Assembly (NCBI GenBank): GCA_017455905.1
Contig: JAFTLQ010000005.1
Span: 1-58,727 of the forward strand
Origin: Clostridia bacterium
GTDB taxonomy: Bacteria; Bacillota; Clostridia; Oscillospirales; CAG-272
Length of the DNA: 58,727 nucleotides
Direction: 5' to 3'
Shown: one piece after another, positions 35,354 to 44,452 of the stretch
Layout of the letters: each line of letters opens with the position of its first letter
Position numbering within the stretch: position 1 is the stretch's first letter
The notes under the pieces: generated by a model
Databases searched by the model: none
What the model saw: the letters and a program-made list of their open reading frames with translations, nothing else
Told to the model about the DNA's origin: nothing
Position numbers and translations under genes: made by a program

Positions 35354-36055
35354 TTGCGGTATTTTTCATTTTACGAGATATGCATGGCGATCCTTGTCTG
35401 CTCTGTGTACGGTGCCGTCTTTGGCACCGTATATTCGGCAGCGGATCGAGTGCTTTCGGCCGTGTATCGATGTCTGACGCTTCCCGTCCGAGCGATCGGA
35501 TGTGCCGTTCGACGTGTAAAGCGTGCAGACGCGCCGAGACCGACGGCGCATGCCGTAGAAATACCTTTTTTGCGTCATAGTACGGATTTTGTGTTTTTCG
35601 TGTTGTTTGGGATCGGGTATCTGCTTCTTTCTTACGTACTCCTTGACGGTATGCTCCGACTGTTTGCCGTAACGTTTACGGTGGGGGGCTTCGTTCTCGG
35701 TTACCGTCTGATCGGACGGCGCGCGGCGGCTCTCATTGGGCGTGTTCTGGAGTGGTTTGACCGCCTTCTGCTTCGTATTTTCTCCTGTGTTAGTATGCCG
35801 CTTGTGTGGATCGGATATTTTCTGTATACGCGATGCCTCCGCCCCATCGCCGCCTATGCTCGCAAGCGTTACGCAAAGCGCAAAGCCAAGCGCCGCAAGG
35901 CAAGAATTACACGAAAAAACAAAAAGACAAATGTCGCGCGCTCAATATCCACAAAGAGAATTTGGCAAACGTTCGATCCCTTGGCTAATTTTATGCAAAA
36001 TAACAAAAATGCGCAGAATGTTTCTAAAATTCTTGACAAAAATATAAAAAAGTGA
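35354..36055 (+). CDS. yabQ: Spore cortex biosynthesis protein YabQ
   Basis: The roughly 233-residue protein has an N-terminal YabQ region with about four membrane helices (one near residues 5-28, others near 75-120 and 145-165) and a long, strongly basic C-terminal tail. The identification rests on size, topology and position directly after yabP. The start is uncertain: TTG 35354 keeps the first helix whole, ATG 35384 would cut it, and ATG 35312 would overlap yabP by 38 nt. divIC, the usual next gene, is absent; the glgB promoter sits in the last codons of this gene. Confidence 0.75.
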   Translation: MRYFSFYEICMAILVCSVYGAVFGTVYSAADRVLSAVYRCLTLPVRAIGCAVRRVKRADAPRPTAHAVEIPFLRHSTDFVFFVLFGIGYLLLSYVLLDGMLRLFAVTFTVGGFVLGYRLIGRRAAALIGRVLEWFDRLLLRIFSCVSMPLVWIGYFLYTRCLRPIAAYARKRYAKRKAKRRKARITRKNKKTNVARSISTKRIWQTFDPLANFMQNNKNAQNVSKILDKNIKK

Positions 36056-36061
36056 TATACT
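36033..36061 (+). promoter_or_regulatory. Sigma-A promoter of the glg operon
   Basis: TTGACA (36033-36038), 17-bp spacer, TATACT (36056-36061). The -35 and spacer lie inside the end of yabQ. Confidence 0.85.
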
Positions 36062-36102
36062 TATAAAAAATGAATTTTTTATATTTTTGAAAGGAAACGG
36101 CA

Positions 36103-38001
36103 ATGAACGAGCAGGCGAGTTATTATTTTCACCAGGGAACCAACAACCGTGCCTATGAGTATCTCGGGTGTCATCGCATGGACGGAGCAACGGCTCGCTA
36201 TGTCTTTCGTGTCTGGGCGCCAAACGCAAAGCGCGTCGGTCTTGTCGGAGATTTCTGCGGATGGAATACGCCGATCGATATGCAGCGTATCACCGATCGC
36301 GGCGTTTTCGAATGCACGGTGGACGGGGAACTCGAAGGACGCTCCTACAAGTTCCTGATCGTCGCTGCAGACGGTATCGCTCGGTACAAGGGCGACCCGT
36401 ACGCCTTTTCGTCCAAGGGTACTGACGACGGAGCCTCCATCGTTTGTACGGTGTCGAAGCATACCTGGAAGGACGCCGCATGGCTCAACCGCCGCAAGAA
36501 AACGATCTGTGCCAAGGATGGTGCCTTTATTTCCGCACCGCTCAATATATACGAGGTACATGCCTCCAGCTTTATGCGGCATGAAGGGAAGAATGGATAT
36601 TATTCCTATCGCGAGCTTGCCGACGTCCTTGTTCCTTACGTCAAGCATATGGGCTACACGCACATCGAGCTTCTGCCGATGGCAGAGTTCCCGTACGACG
36701 GCTCCTGGGGCTATCAGGTAGGCGCCTTTTATGCACCGACCTCCCGTCACGGCACACCCGACGACTTCCGCTACTTTGTTGATGCCTGCCACCGAGGTGG
36801 CATTGGCGTCCTGCTTGACTGGGTTCCTGCGCATTTTCCCAAGGATGCTTGGGGACTGTATGAATTTGACGGTCAACCTCTGTATGAATATCAGGGACGC
36901 GACCGTATGGAATCGCCCTCGTGGGGAACGCGATATTTCGACCTGGGGCGCGAGGAGGTGCAATCCTTCCTGATCTCCAACGCGCTGTACTTCTTGCGTG
37001 AATTCCACATTGACGGACTGCGTGTCGACGCCGTTGCATCGATGCTGTATCTGGATTTTGACCGCCGCCCCGGCGAATGGGTACCGAATGAGCACGGCGG
37101 CCGCGAAAACATCGAGGCGATCGCATTTATCAAGAAGCTCAACGGAACGGTCCTCGGCGAATTCCCGGACGCGCTTATGATCGCAGAGGAATCCACCGCG
37201 TTCCATGGCGTCACCCATCCGACGAGCGTCGGCGGGCTTGGCTTCAGCCTCAAATGGAATATGGGCCTTGCCAACGACCTGTACGATTACGTATCGGGCG
37301 ATCCCGTATATCGTAAATTCCATCACAGCGCGCTGACGTTTCCTCTTATGTACGCCTTCTCGGAGAATTACGTCCTTCCTATTTCGCACGATGAGGTCGT
37401 GCACGGGAAGCGCTCCTTTATCGACAAGATGCACGGCTCGTATGAGGACAAGTTCCGCCAGGCGCGTGTCGCTCTGATGCTCCTTATGACCTATCCCGGA
37501 AAGAAAATGCTGTTTATGGGGACGGAGTTCGCGCAGTTCCGTGAGTGGGACTATGAAAGCTCGCTGGAATGGTTTATGCTTGAGTACCCCATGCACCGTG
37601 CCTTCCGTGATTACACAGCGGCGCTCAACCGCTTCTATCTATCCAGACGGGAGCTGTGGGAGCTTGATTTCCGTTCCGACGGCTTTACGTGGCTGCTGCC
37701 CGACGAGCGTGACAAGAACCTCGTTGCCTTTTGCCGAAACGACGCAAAGGGAAAGCGACTCATCGTTGTTCTCAGCTTTTCCGGTGCCGAGGAGCATATC
37801 GATCTTCATCTGCGTCCCTGTGCGTCTGTTGACGTGTTGTTTTCTACCGATGAAGGCTATGCAAAGGAGAACATAAGCGCACCCGAGCAGACGGAGAACG
37901 GTTGCCGCGTGCATGTCCGCGTACCTGCCTTCACAGGTATCATTTTAAAAGAAAAGACAAAATCCCGCACGTATACCTTGACCGACAATTTTAAAGAATA
38001 A
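36103..38001 (+). CDS. glgB: 1,4-alpha-glucan branching enzyme
   Basis: The 632-residue GH13 enzyme adds alpha-1,6 branches to glycogen. It has an N-terminal CBM48 ([17 protein letters not shown]) and then the catalytic barrel. Visible motifs are [20 protein letters not shown], the nucleophile Asp in [12 protein letters not shown], the acid Glu in MIAEESTAF and the transition-state site [10 protein letters not shown]. It is the first gene of a six-gene glycogen operon and has its own strong promoter. RBS is GAAAGGAA. Confidence 0.97.
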   Translation: MNEQASYYFHQGTNNRAYEYLGCHRMDGATARYVFRVWAPNAKRVGLVGDFCGWNTPIDMQRITDRGVFECTVDGELEGRSYKFLIVAADGIARYKGDPYAFSSKGTDDGASIVCTVSKHTWKDAAWLNRRKKTICAKDGAFISAPLNIYEVHASSFMRHEGKNGYYSYRELADVLVPYVKHMGYTHIELLPMAEFPYDGSWGYQVGAFYAPTSRHGTPDDFRYFVDACHRGGIGVLLDWVPAHFPKDAWGLYEFDGQPLYEYQGRDRMESPSWGTRYFDLGREEVQSFLISNALYFLREFHIDGLRVDAVASMLYLDFDRRPGEWVPNEHGGRENIEAIAFIKKLNGTVLGEFPDALMIAEESTAFHGVTHPTSVGGLGFSLKWNMGLANDLYDYVSGDPVYRKFHHSALTFPLMYAFSENYVLPISHDEVVHGKRSFIDKMHGSYEDKFRQARVALMLLMTYPGKKMLFMGTEFAQFREWDYESSLEWFMLEYPMHRAFRDYTAALNRFYLSRRELWELDFRSDGFTWLLPDERDKNLVAFCRNDAKGKRLIVVLSFSGAEEHIDLHLRPCASVDVLFSTDEGYAKENISAPEQTENGCRVHVRVPAFTGIILKEKTKSRTYTLTDNFKE

Positions 38002-38026
38002 AAATCTTGAAAAGGTGGTAAATCGT

Positions 38027-39181
38027 ATGTATTTCAAAAAAGAATGCATCGCCATGCTTCTTGCAGGCGGACAAGGCTCCCGTCTGTATGATCTGACCCA
38101 GCAAACGGCTAAGCCTGCCGTTTCCTACGGAGGAAAGTACAAGATCATTGATTTTCCTCTTTCCAACTGCATCAATTCCGGCATTGACACGGTCGGCGTT
38201 CTCACGCAGTATCAGCCCCTGGCGCTCAACGAATACATCGGCAACGGAGAGCCGTGGGATCTTGACCGTATGAGAGGTGGACTGTCCGTGCTTCCTCCTT
38301 ACCAGGGGAATAAGTCCTCCGACTGGTACAAGGGTACAGCCAATGCGATTTACCAAAACATCCGCTTTATCAAGCAGTACAACCCCGATTACGTCCTCAT
38401 CCTTTCGGGTGACCACATCTATCGCATGGATTATGCGAAAATGCTTGACCAGCACAAAAAGACGGGTGCGGCATGCACCGTAGCGACCATTACCGTTCCG
38501 ATCGAGGAGGCCTCCCGCTTCGGTATCTGTAATACGCGCGAGGACGGATCGATCTACGAGTTTGAGGAGAAGCCCAAGAAGCCGAAGAACAACCAGGCGT
38601 CCATGGGTATCTACATTTTCTCGACCAAGATCCTCATCGATTATCTGGAAAGCGACGAGAAGGACGAAACGAGCTCCAACGACTTTGGTAAGAATATCAT
38701 TCCCAATCTTCTTAACAACGGCGAAAAGCTCTTTTCCTTCCCGTTTGAGGGCTATTGGAAGGACGTCGGAACCATTGCCTCCCTTTGGGAATCGAATATG
38801 GATCTTCTGGGCGACCATCCGCCTCTCAATCTCTCCGACCGCAACTTCCGCATCTATTCCCGTAACAGCGCCCGTCCGCCGCAGTTCGTCGGCACGAACG
38901 CCAAGATCGCCAACTCCCGCATCTCCGAGGGCTGCCGTATTTACGGTAACGTAGAAAACTCCGTTCTTTCGGGCGGCGTTATCGTTGAGGAGGGTGCGAT
39001 CGTTAAGGATTCCGTCATCATGGAGGACGTTATCGTCCGTCGCGATGCCAAGGTCTATACCTCGATCATTGACTCCGATTCCATCATCGGTGAAAGCTGT
39101 GTCGTCGGTAAGGACGGCGCCGATAAAAACAATATTACCATCGTTGCCAAGGGAACCAATATGTCCCGTTCGACGATGTAA
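38027..39181 (+). CDS. glgC: Glucose-1-phosphate adenylyltransferase, catalytic subunit
   Basis: The 384-residue enzyme makes ADP-glucose from ATP and glucose-1-phosphate. The nucleotide site is [18 protein letters not shown], with [20 protein letters not shown] after it, and a C-terminal left-handed beta-helix is indicated by hexapeptide-like repeats ([16 protein letters not shown]). The ATG at 38027 follows AAAGGTGG. It pairs with GlgD downstream, the arrangement of Bacillus-type two-subunit enzymes. Confidence 0.96.
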   Translation: MYFKKECIAMLLAGGQGSRLYDLTQQTAKPAVSYGGKYKIIDFPLSNCINSGIDTVGVLTQYQPLALNEYIGNGEPWDLDRMRGGLSVLPPYQGNKSSDWYKGTANAIYQNIRFIKQYNPDYVLILSGDHIYRMDYAKMLDQHKKTGAACTVATITVPIEEASRFGICNTREDGSIYEFEEKPKKPKNNQASMGIYIFSTKILIDYLESDEKDETSSNDFGKNIIPNLLNNGEKLFSFPFEGYWKDVGTIASLWESNMDLLGDHPPLNLSDRNFRIYSRNSARPPQFVGTNAKIANSRISEGCRIYGNVENSVLSGGVIVEEGAIVKDSVIMEDVIVRRDAKVYTSIIDSDSIIGESCVVGKDGADKNNITIVAKGTNMSRSTM

Positions 39182-39198
39182 GAAAGGCGGTACACATC

Positions 39199-40323
39199 AT
39201 GAACGCAGCAGGAATTATTTTCTCCAATCTCAATCAGGATACCATATCCGAGCTGACGACCGACCGTACCTTAGCGGCGATCCCGTTTGGCTGCCGTTAT
39301 CGCTTTGTTGATTTTTGCCTTTCCAACCTGATCAACGTGAATATTTCCAACATCTGTATCGTCGCCAACTACAACTACCGTTCTCTGATCGATCATATCG
39401 GCAGCGGTAAGGATTGGGATATGGCACGCCGCACGGGCGGTATTCAGATGATCGCCCCCTTCCAGACCTCACACACCTCCGATTCCAAGCTCAACTGCAC
39501 GCATCTGGAAGCGCTTTGCAACATGAAGGATTATATCCTCGAATTCAAGGAAGACTACGTCATCATCATGGATGCGGACCAGGTCGTAAACATCGATCTT
39601 TCTGCCGTCGTGGACAGCCACGAGGCGACGGGCGCCGATATCACCATGGTCACGACCAAGATCCGTGAGGATTTCTCCAGCCGCAATCGCCGCATCATGG
39701 CAAAAACCGAAAACGGCAAGATCACCCGCATACTTACCTCCAAGACGTACACCGATCGCGCACCCGAAATGTGCATCAACACCTTCGTTATGCGCACGCC
39801 CTATCTCGTCAATCTTCTTAATTCGGCAGAGGACAAAAACCTCACCAGTTTGACCGATCATCTGCTGAATACGTACGAGCATGCCAACTACTTTACCTAC
39901 TGCTACGACGGTTACGTTGCCTCGATCACCGATTTCCAGGAATATTATCAGGCATCCATGGAGCTGACGTCCTCCGACGAGGCCAAGGAATCGCTTCTTT
40001 GGCGCAAGGATGCCCCCATCTATACCAAGGTACATAACTCCGCTCCCACGATGTATAGCGCGGATGCCGTCGTGCGCGATTCTATGATCGCCGACGATTG
40101 CGTGATCGAGGGAACGGTCATCAACTCCATTCTGTCAAGAAACGTACGCGTGGCCAAGGGCGCGGTCGTCAAGAACTCCGTCCTCTATTGGGGAACGACG
40201 GTCGGCAAGGGCGCATCGCTCAACTGTGTCGTCACGGATAAGGACGTATACATCACTGATGGCGTATCCCTCTCGGGCAACAAGAATCTTCCCATCTATA
40301 TTGAAAAAAAGCGTAAGGTCTGA
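39199..40323 (+). CDS. glgD: Glucose-1-phosphate adenylyltransferase, regulatory subunit GlgD
   Basis: The 374-residue paralogue of GlgC lacks the GGQGSRL nucleotide loop: the N-terminus reads IIFSNLNQDTISELTTDRTLA instead. The fold and the beta-helix tail (DSMIADDCVIEGTVINSI in part) are kept. In Bacillus such a subunit is not catalytic alone but raises activity and confers regulation in a heterotetramer with GlgC. It is 17 nt after glgC, with AAAGGCGG as ribosome site. Confidence 0.95.
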   Translation: MNAAGIIFSNLNQDTISELTTDRTLAAIPFGCRYRFVDFCLSNLINVNISNICIVANYNYRSLIDHIGSGKDWDMARRTGGIQMIAPFQTSHTSDSKLNCTHLEALCNMKDYILEFKEDYVIIMDADQVVNIDLSAVVDSHEATGADITMVTTKIREDFSSRNRRIMAKTENGKITRILTSKTYTDRAPEMCINTFVMRTPYLVNLLNSAEDKNLTSLTDHLLNTYEHANYFTYCYDGYVASITDFQEYYQASMELTSSDEAKESLLWRKDAPIYTKVHNSAPTMYSADAVVRDSMIADDCVIEGTVINSILSRNVRVAKGAVVKNSVLYWGTTVGKGASLNCVVTDKDVYITDGVSLSGNKNLPIYIEKKRKV

Positions 40324-40338
40324 TGCCTTACGACCGTT

Positions 40339-40400
40339 GGGGGGCATAGCCTGCCCCCCTCAAAAATTTACGTATAAAGGACGCTTCCCACAGGGGAGCG
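40339..40400 (+). promoter_or_regulatory. Two hairpins between glgD and glgA, one covering the glgA ribosome site
   Basis: Hairpin 1 has a G6CA/TGC6 stem (40339-40346 with 40352-40359) without a T tract. Hairpin 2 is an 8-bp stem (40382-40389 with 40393-40400) whose right arm contains GGGGAG, the only good ribosome site before the glgA ATG at 40411. Confidence 0.55.
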
Positions 40401-40410
40401 ACGGTTTGAT

Positions 40411-41841
40411 ATGAAAGTATTATTCGTAGCAAGCGAAGCCAATCCCTTTGCCGCCAGCGGCGGTCTCGGAGACGTAATGGGGGCGCTTCCGTACGCGTTG
40501 CGCCAGAATAGCCACGGCCGTTGCGAGGCGGACGTCATCATGCCGCTGTATTCGATCATGAAGGAAGAGTATCGGCGCGAGATGGTCAAGGTCTGCGATT
40601 TGAGCTTCCGATTGGCTTGGCGTCAGACGGGCGCCTCCGTTTTTAAGATCACGCGTAAGGGCGTCAACTATTATTTTATTGAAAATCATTACTATTACAG
40701 CCGTCCCTCCTTGTACGGGGAAGCGGATGACGGGGAACGCTTTGCCTTCTTCTCGATGGCCGTTCTCGAATTTATGAAAGCAACGGGCTACACGCCCGAC
40801 ATCCTGCACGCAAACGATTGGCAGGCGGCTTTGACGATCATCTATCTCAAGACCGAATACGCCTGCGTCAAGGAGTTTGCACACATCCGCACGGTCTATA
40901 CCATTCACAACATCGAATATCAGGGTAAATTTGATCCGTGCTCCCTCGGTGATGTATTTGCTCTTGACGCCAAGTACTATTCCATTGTGGAATACAACAA
41001 CTGCATCAACCTGATGAAGGGCGCGCTGACCGTATCCGATTACGTATCGACCGTCAGCCCGAATTACGCAAGTGAGCTGCGTCACGACTACTTTGCCTTT
41101 GGCCTTGCTAGGATCATCAACAGCATATCCTCCAAGATGTGCGGCATCATCAACGGCATCGACTACGAAATGTTCGGTCCCGAAAACGGACGAGATATCA
41201 CCGCCGCCTTTGACAAGACGACGCTGAAGGAAGGGAAGCGCTTGAACAAGCGCGCCCTGCAGGAGGAGCTTGGACTTCCCGTCAATGAGGACATTCCCAT
41301 GATCGCCATGATCACGCGTCTGGCGACTGCCAAGGGTATTGATCTTATTCTTTGCATCCTTGACGAGCTTCTCGCAGAGCCCGTGCAGTTCGTTCTGCTC
41401 GGAACAGGTGAGGCAGAATATGAAAACGCCTTCCGCGATATTGAAGCACGGCATCCGAACATGCGTGCGCTGATCAAGTTCGATCGCGTGACGTCGAAAA
41501 AAATGTATGCATCGGCCGACCTGTTCCTGATGCCGTCCAAGAGTGAGCCCTGCGGTCTTGCGCAGATGATCTGCTGCTCGTACGGAACCGTACCGATTGT
41601 ACGCACCGTCGGCGGTCTTGCCGATTCGATCAAGCCGTACGGAACGGAAAACTCCAACGGCTTCCGCTTTGATAATTATAATGCCCACGATCTTCTCTTT
41701 ACCGTCAAGGGAGCGCTGAGCGTCTACCGCGACGAGGAAGCGTGGGATGCGCTCGTCGCGCGGGCAAAGGCATCCGATTTCTCATGGGATGTCTCGGCAG
41801 AGGCGTACCTTAGCATGTACGACCGACTATTACAATGGTGA
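40411..41841 (+). CDS. glgA: Glycogen synthase (ADP-glucose type)
   Basis: The 476-residue GT5 enzyme elongates alpha-1,4 glucan from ADP-glucose. It begins MKVLFVASEANPF. The usual KTGGL substrate motif appears as AASGGLGDV, so the Lys is replaced by Ala. The second domain carries the catalytic EPCGLAQMICC loop (E/CGL type) and TVGGLADSI. Everything else is standard, and the Lys change is also seen in my recollection of other Firmicutes, so I regard it as active. Translation may be limited by the hairpin on its ribosome site. Confidence 0.95.
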   Translation: MKVLFVASEANPFAASGGLGDVMGALPYALRQNSHGRCEADVIMPLYSIMKEEYRREMVKVCDLSFRLAWRQTGASVFKITRKGVNYYFIENHYYYSRPSLYGEADDGERFAFFSMAVLEFMKATGYTPDILHANDWQAALTIIYLKTEYACVKEFAHIRTVYTIHNIEYQGKFDPCSLGDVFALDAKYYSIVEYNNCINLMKGALTVSDYVSTVSPNYASELRHDYFAFGLARIINSISSKMCGIINGIDYEMFGPENGRDITAAFDKTTLKEGKRLNKRALQEELGLPVNEDIPMIAMITRLATAKGIDLILCILDELLAEPVQFVLLGTGEAEYENAFRDIEARHPNMRALIKFDRVTSKKMYASADLFLMPSKSEPCGLAQMICCSYGTVPIVRTVGGLADSIKPYGTENSNGFRFDNYNAHDLLFTVKGALSVYRDEEAWDALVARAKASDFSWDVSAEAYLSMYDRLLQW

Positions 41842-41896
41842 TCCCCCATACGGGATACGATAGATCAGCAAACAAAAGAATGGAACAAGGAAAACA

Positions 41897-44380
41897 ATGA
41901 CATCAAACACGCAAAAACTTCAGGTACAAGGGGCACGCATTCCCCTTAGCAAGCAGGAGCTGCAGCAGCGCATCCTGCAAAAATTGATCGCTCACGGTGT
42001 TTCCGACCCTGCGAGCGCAACGGCCGAACAGATGTATCACGCCGTCGTGTACGTTCTTAAAGACATGATCCTCAATGACCGTGCACAGTTTAAAAAACGT
42101 ATCAAAGCCGTCAAGGGAAAAAAGGTATGCTACCTTTGCATGGAATTCCTTGTCGGACGCTCGCTCAAGAACAACGCCATGAACATGGGCGTTTACAACG
42201 ACCTTTGCAATATCCTCAAGGATTACGGCACTTCGTTTGATGAAATTTTTTCCTGCGAAGTCGATCCCGGACTCGGCAACGGCGGTCTTGGCCGTCTCGC
42301 CGCCTGCTTTATGGATTCCTTGACAGCCAAGGACTACGCTGCCAACGGCTATTCCTTACTGTATGAAAACGGTCTGTTCCGTCAAAAGATCGTCGACGGT
42401 GAACAGGTCGAGTTGGTGGATGACTGGATCGAAAAGGGGGGCGCATGGCTTGTCCCCCGTCCCGAAAAGAGCATTTCCGTCCGCTTTGGCGGAAAGATCG
42501 AGGAAACGTGGCAAAACGGTGAATGCAAGATCACACACACCGAATACGACGAGGTCAAGGCTGTTCCGTACGATCTTATGATCCCCGGCACTGTCACCAA
42601 TGCAACCAACAGCATCCGCCTTTGGAAGGCAAGACAGCCGTACGCACGTCTGATGGGCTACGAGGGCACGCAGAGCGCATACGTTCAGCAGATGACCGAT
42701 CTTGAAAACGCCGAAACAATCACAAAGCAGCTGTATCCGCCGGATGAGCACGACGAAGGAAAGCTCCTTCGTCTGACACAGCAGTACCTGCTTGTTTCCG
42801 CATCGCTGCAGAGCATTATCCGCGATTACTTCAACGAAAACGGATCTCTTCGCGGCTTTGAAGACAAGATCGCCCTGCACATCAACGATACGCACCCCGC
42901 TCTTTGTGTACCCGAGCTGATGCGTATTCTGATGGACGTCTATTCCTATACGTGGGAGGATGCATGGCGCGTCGTCACCGCTTCGGTGACCTACACCAAT
43001 CACACCGTCCTTCCCGAGGCGCTGGAATGCTGGCGTGTTGATCTGTTCCAGATGAAACTGCCTCGGATTTACTCCATTGTTTGCGAGATAAACCGCCGTT
43101 TCACTACGGATCTTTGGAACATGTATCCAGGCGACTGGGACCGCATTTCCCGCATGTCCATCGTCGCTTACAACCAGGTGCGCATGGCGAATCTGTCCGT
43201 CGTCAGCTCGCACACCGTCAACGGTGTATCCAAGCTGCACAGTGACATCCTTAAGAAGACGATCTTCCACGACTTCTATAAGATGACCCCCGACAAGTTT
43301 ACCAACGTCACCAACGGTGTCGTACACCGCCGCTGGCTGAACTATTCAAACCCTGCGCTTACCTCGCTTCTGACCGAGCTGATCGGTGACGGCTTCCGCG
43401 AGGACGCCTCGCAACTTTCGAAGCTCGAAGCCTTTAAGGACGACCCTGCGGTGCTTTCCCGCATCGCCGATATCAAGCATATCAACAAAGAGCGCTTCGC
43501 GCACTATGCCTATGCAAAATGCGGACGCCGCATCGATCCGTCGTCGGTCTTTGACGTTCAGATCAAGCGTATGCACGAATACAAGCGTCAGCTGCTCAAC
43601 GTCATGAAAATCGTATCGCTGTATAACGAGATCCTCGAAAACCCGAACGCTGACATTCCTCCGCAGACCTTTATCTTCGGATGTAAGGCCGCGCCCGGCT
43701 ATGCCATGGCCAAGAAGCTGATCAAGCTCATATGGTTCCTCTCGGAGGAGCTGGAGCGCAATCCCTTGACTCGTGACCGCCTGAAGGTCGTCTTTATGGA
43801 GGAATACAACGTATCGCTCGCAGAGATCCTCATTCCCTCGGCCGATATTTCCGAGCAGATCTCTCTGGCCGGAAAGGAAGCGAGCGGCACGGGCTGTATG
43901 AAGCTGATGATGAATGGTGCGGTAACGCTCGGTACGATGGACGGCGCTAACGTCGAGATCTTTGACGCCGTGGGCGAAGATAACATTTACATCTTCGGTC
44001 TGAATACCCCCGAGGTCGAGGAGCTGTGGCGTGACGGATACGTCGCCCGCGATTACTACTACGCATCGGAAAATATCCATAAGGTAATCGATCGTTTCCG
44101 TCAACCTATTGGCGGTCAGAACTTCTCGCATATTGCCGATTATCTTGTCAACGGCGGTTACGTCGTTGCCGATCCGTTTATGTGTCTGGCGGATTTCGAT
44201 TCGTATCTGTACACGTACAAGACGGTGATCCGCGATTATGAGGTGACCGAGGATTGGGCAAGAAAATCGCTGATGAACACGGCACGAAGCGGTATTTTCT
44301 CTGCGGATAACAGCGTTTGCCATTATGCAAATGAGATCTGGCATATCCAACCCATCGGTGCTAAAAAAAATAAACTGTAA
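41897..44380 (+). CDS. glgP: Glycogen/starch phosphorylase
   Basis: The 827-residue GT35 enzyme releases glucose-1-phosphate from alpha-glucan chains. Family motifs include CYLCMEFLVGRSLKNN, DPGLGNGGLGRLAACFMDS and HEYKRQLLN. The PLP site is EASGTGCMKLMMNGAVTLGT, where Lys in MKLM should hold the cofactor. With the branching enzyme and synthases upstream it completes storage and release in one operon. A small hairpin (41843-41858) lies before it. Confidence 0.96.
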   Translation: MTSNTQKLQVQGARIPLSKQELQQRILQKLIAHGVSDPASATAEQMYHAVVYVLKDMILNDRAQFKKRIKAVKGKKVCYLCMEFLVGRSLKNNAMNMGVYNDLCNILKDYGTSFDEIFSCEVDPGLGNGGLGRLAACFMDSLTAKDYAANGYSLLYENGLFRQKIVDGEQVELVDDWIEKGGAWLVPRPEKSISVRFGGKIEETWQNGECKITHTEYDEVKAVPYDLMIPGTVTNATNSIRLWKARQPYARLMGYEGTQSAYVQQMTDLENAETITKQLYPPDEHDEGKLLRLTQQYLLVSASLQSIIRDYFNENGSLRGFEDKIALHINDTHPALCVPELMRILMDVYSYTWEDAWRVVTASVTYTNHTVLPEALECWRVDLFQMKLPRIYSIVCEINRRFTTDLWNMYPGDWDRISRMSIVAYNQVRMANLSVVSSHTVNGVSKLHSDILKKTIFHDFYKMTPDKFTNVTNGVVHRRWLNYSNPALTSLLTELIGDGFREDASQLSKLEAFKDDPAVLSRIADIKHINKERFAHYAYAKCGRRIDPSSVFDVQIKRMHEYKRQLLNVMKIVSLYNEILENPNADIPPQTFIFGCKAAPGYAMAKKLIKLIWFLSEELERNPLTRDRLKVVFMEEYNVSLAEILIPSADISEQISLAGKEASGTGCMKLMMNGAVTLGTMDGANVEIFDAVGEDNIYIFGLNTPEVEELWRDGYVARDYYYASENIHKVIDRFRQPIGGQNFSHIADYLVNGGYVVADPFMCLADFDSYLYTYKTVIRDYEVTEDWARKSLMNTARSGIFSADNSVCHYANEIWHIQPIGAKKNKL

Positions 44381-44389
44381 TGACATTGT

Positions 44390-44420
44390 ACGGGCGGCAC
44401 GGGCATCTCGTGCCGCCCGT
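44390..44420 (+). other. Strong 12-bp hairpin between glgP and the GH13 gene
   Basis: A perfect 12-bp GC-rich stem (44390-44401 with 44409-44420) and a 7-nt loop. No T tract follows, so it is more likely an mRNA-stabilising or processing element than a complete terminator. Confidence 0.6.
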
Positions 44421-44452
44421 TAAGAAAGGATACGCCTACGGGCGATACTCTC

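Noticed and set aside
36079..37596. 505-codon minus-strand frame opposite glgB
   Set aside because: glgB carries all catalytic motifs. The opposite frame arises from codon bias in GC-rich genes.
44390..44420. Full intrinsic terminator after glgP
   Set aside because: The stem is strong but no T tract follows (TAAGAAAGG), so it was kept as a hairpin rather than a terminator.
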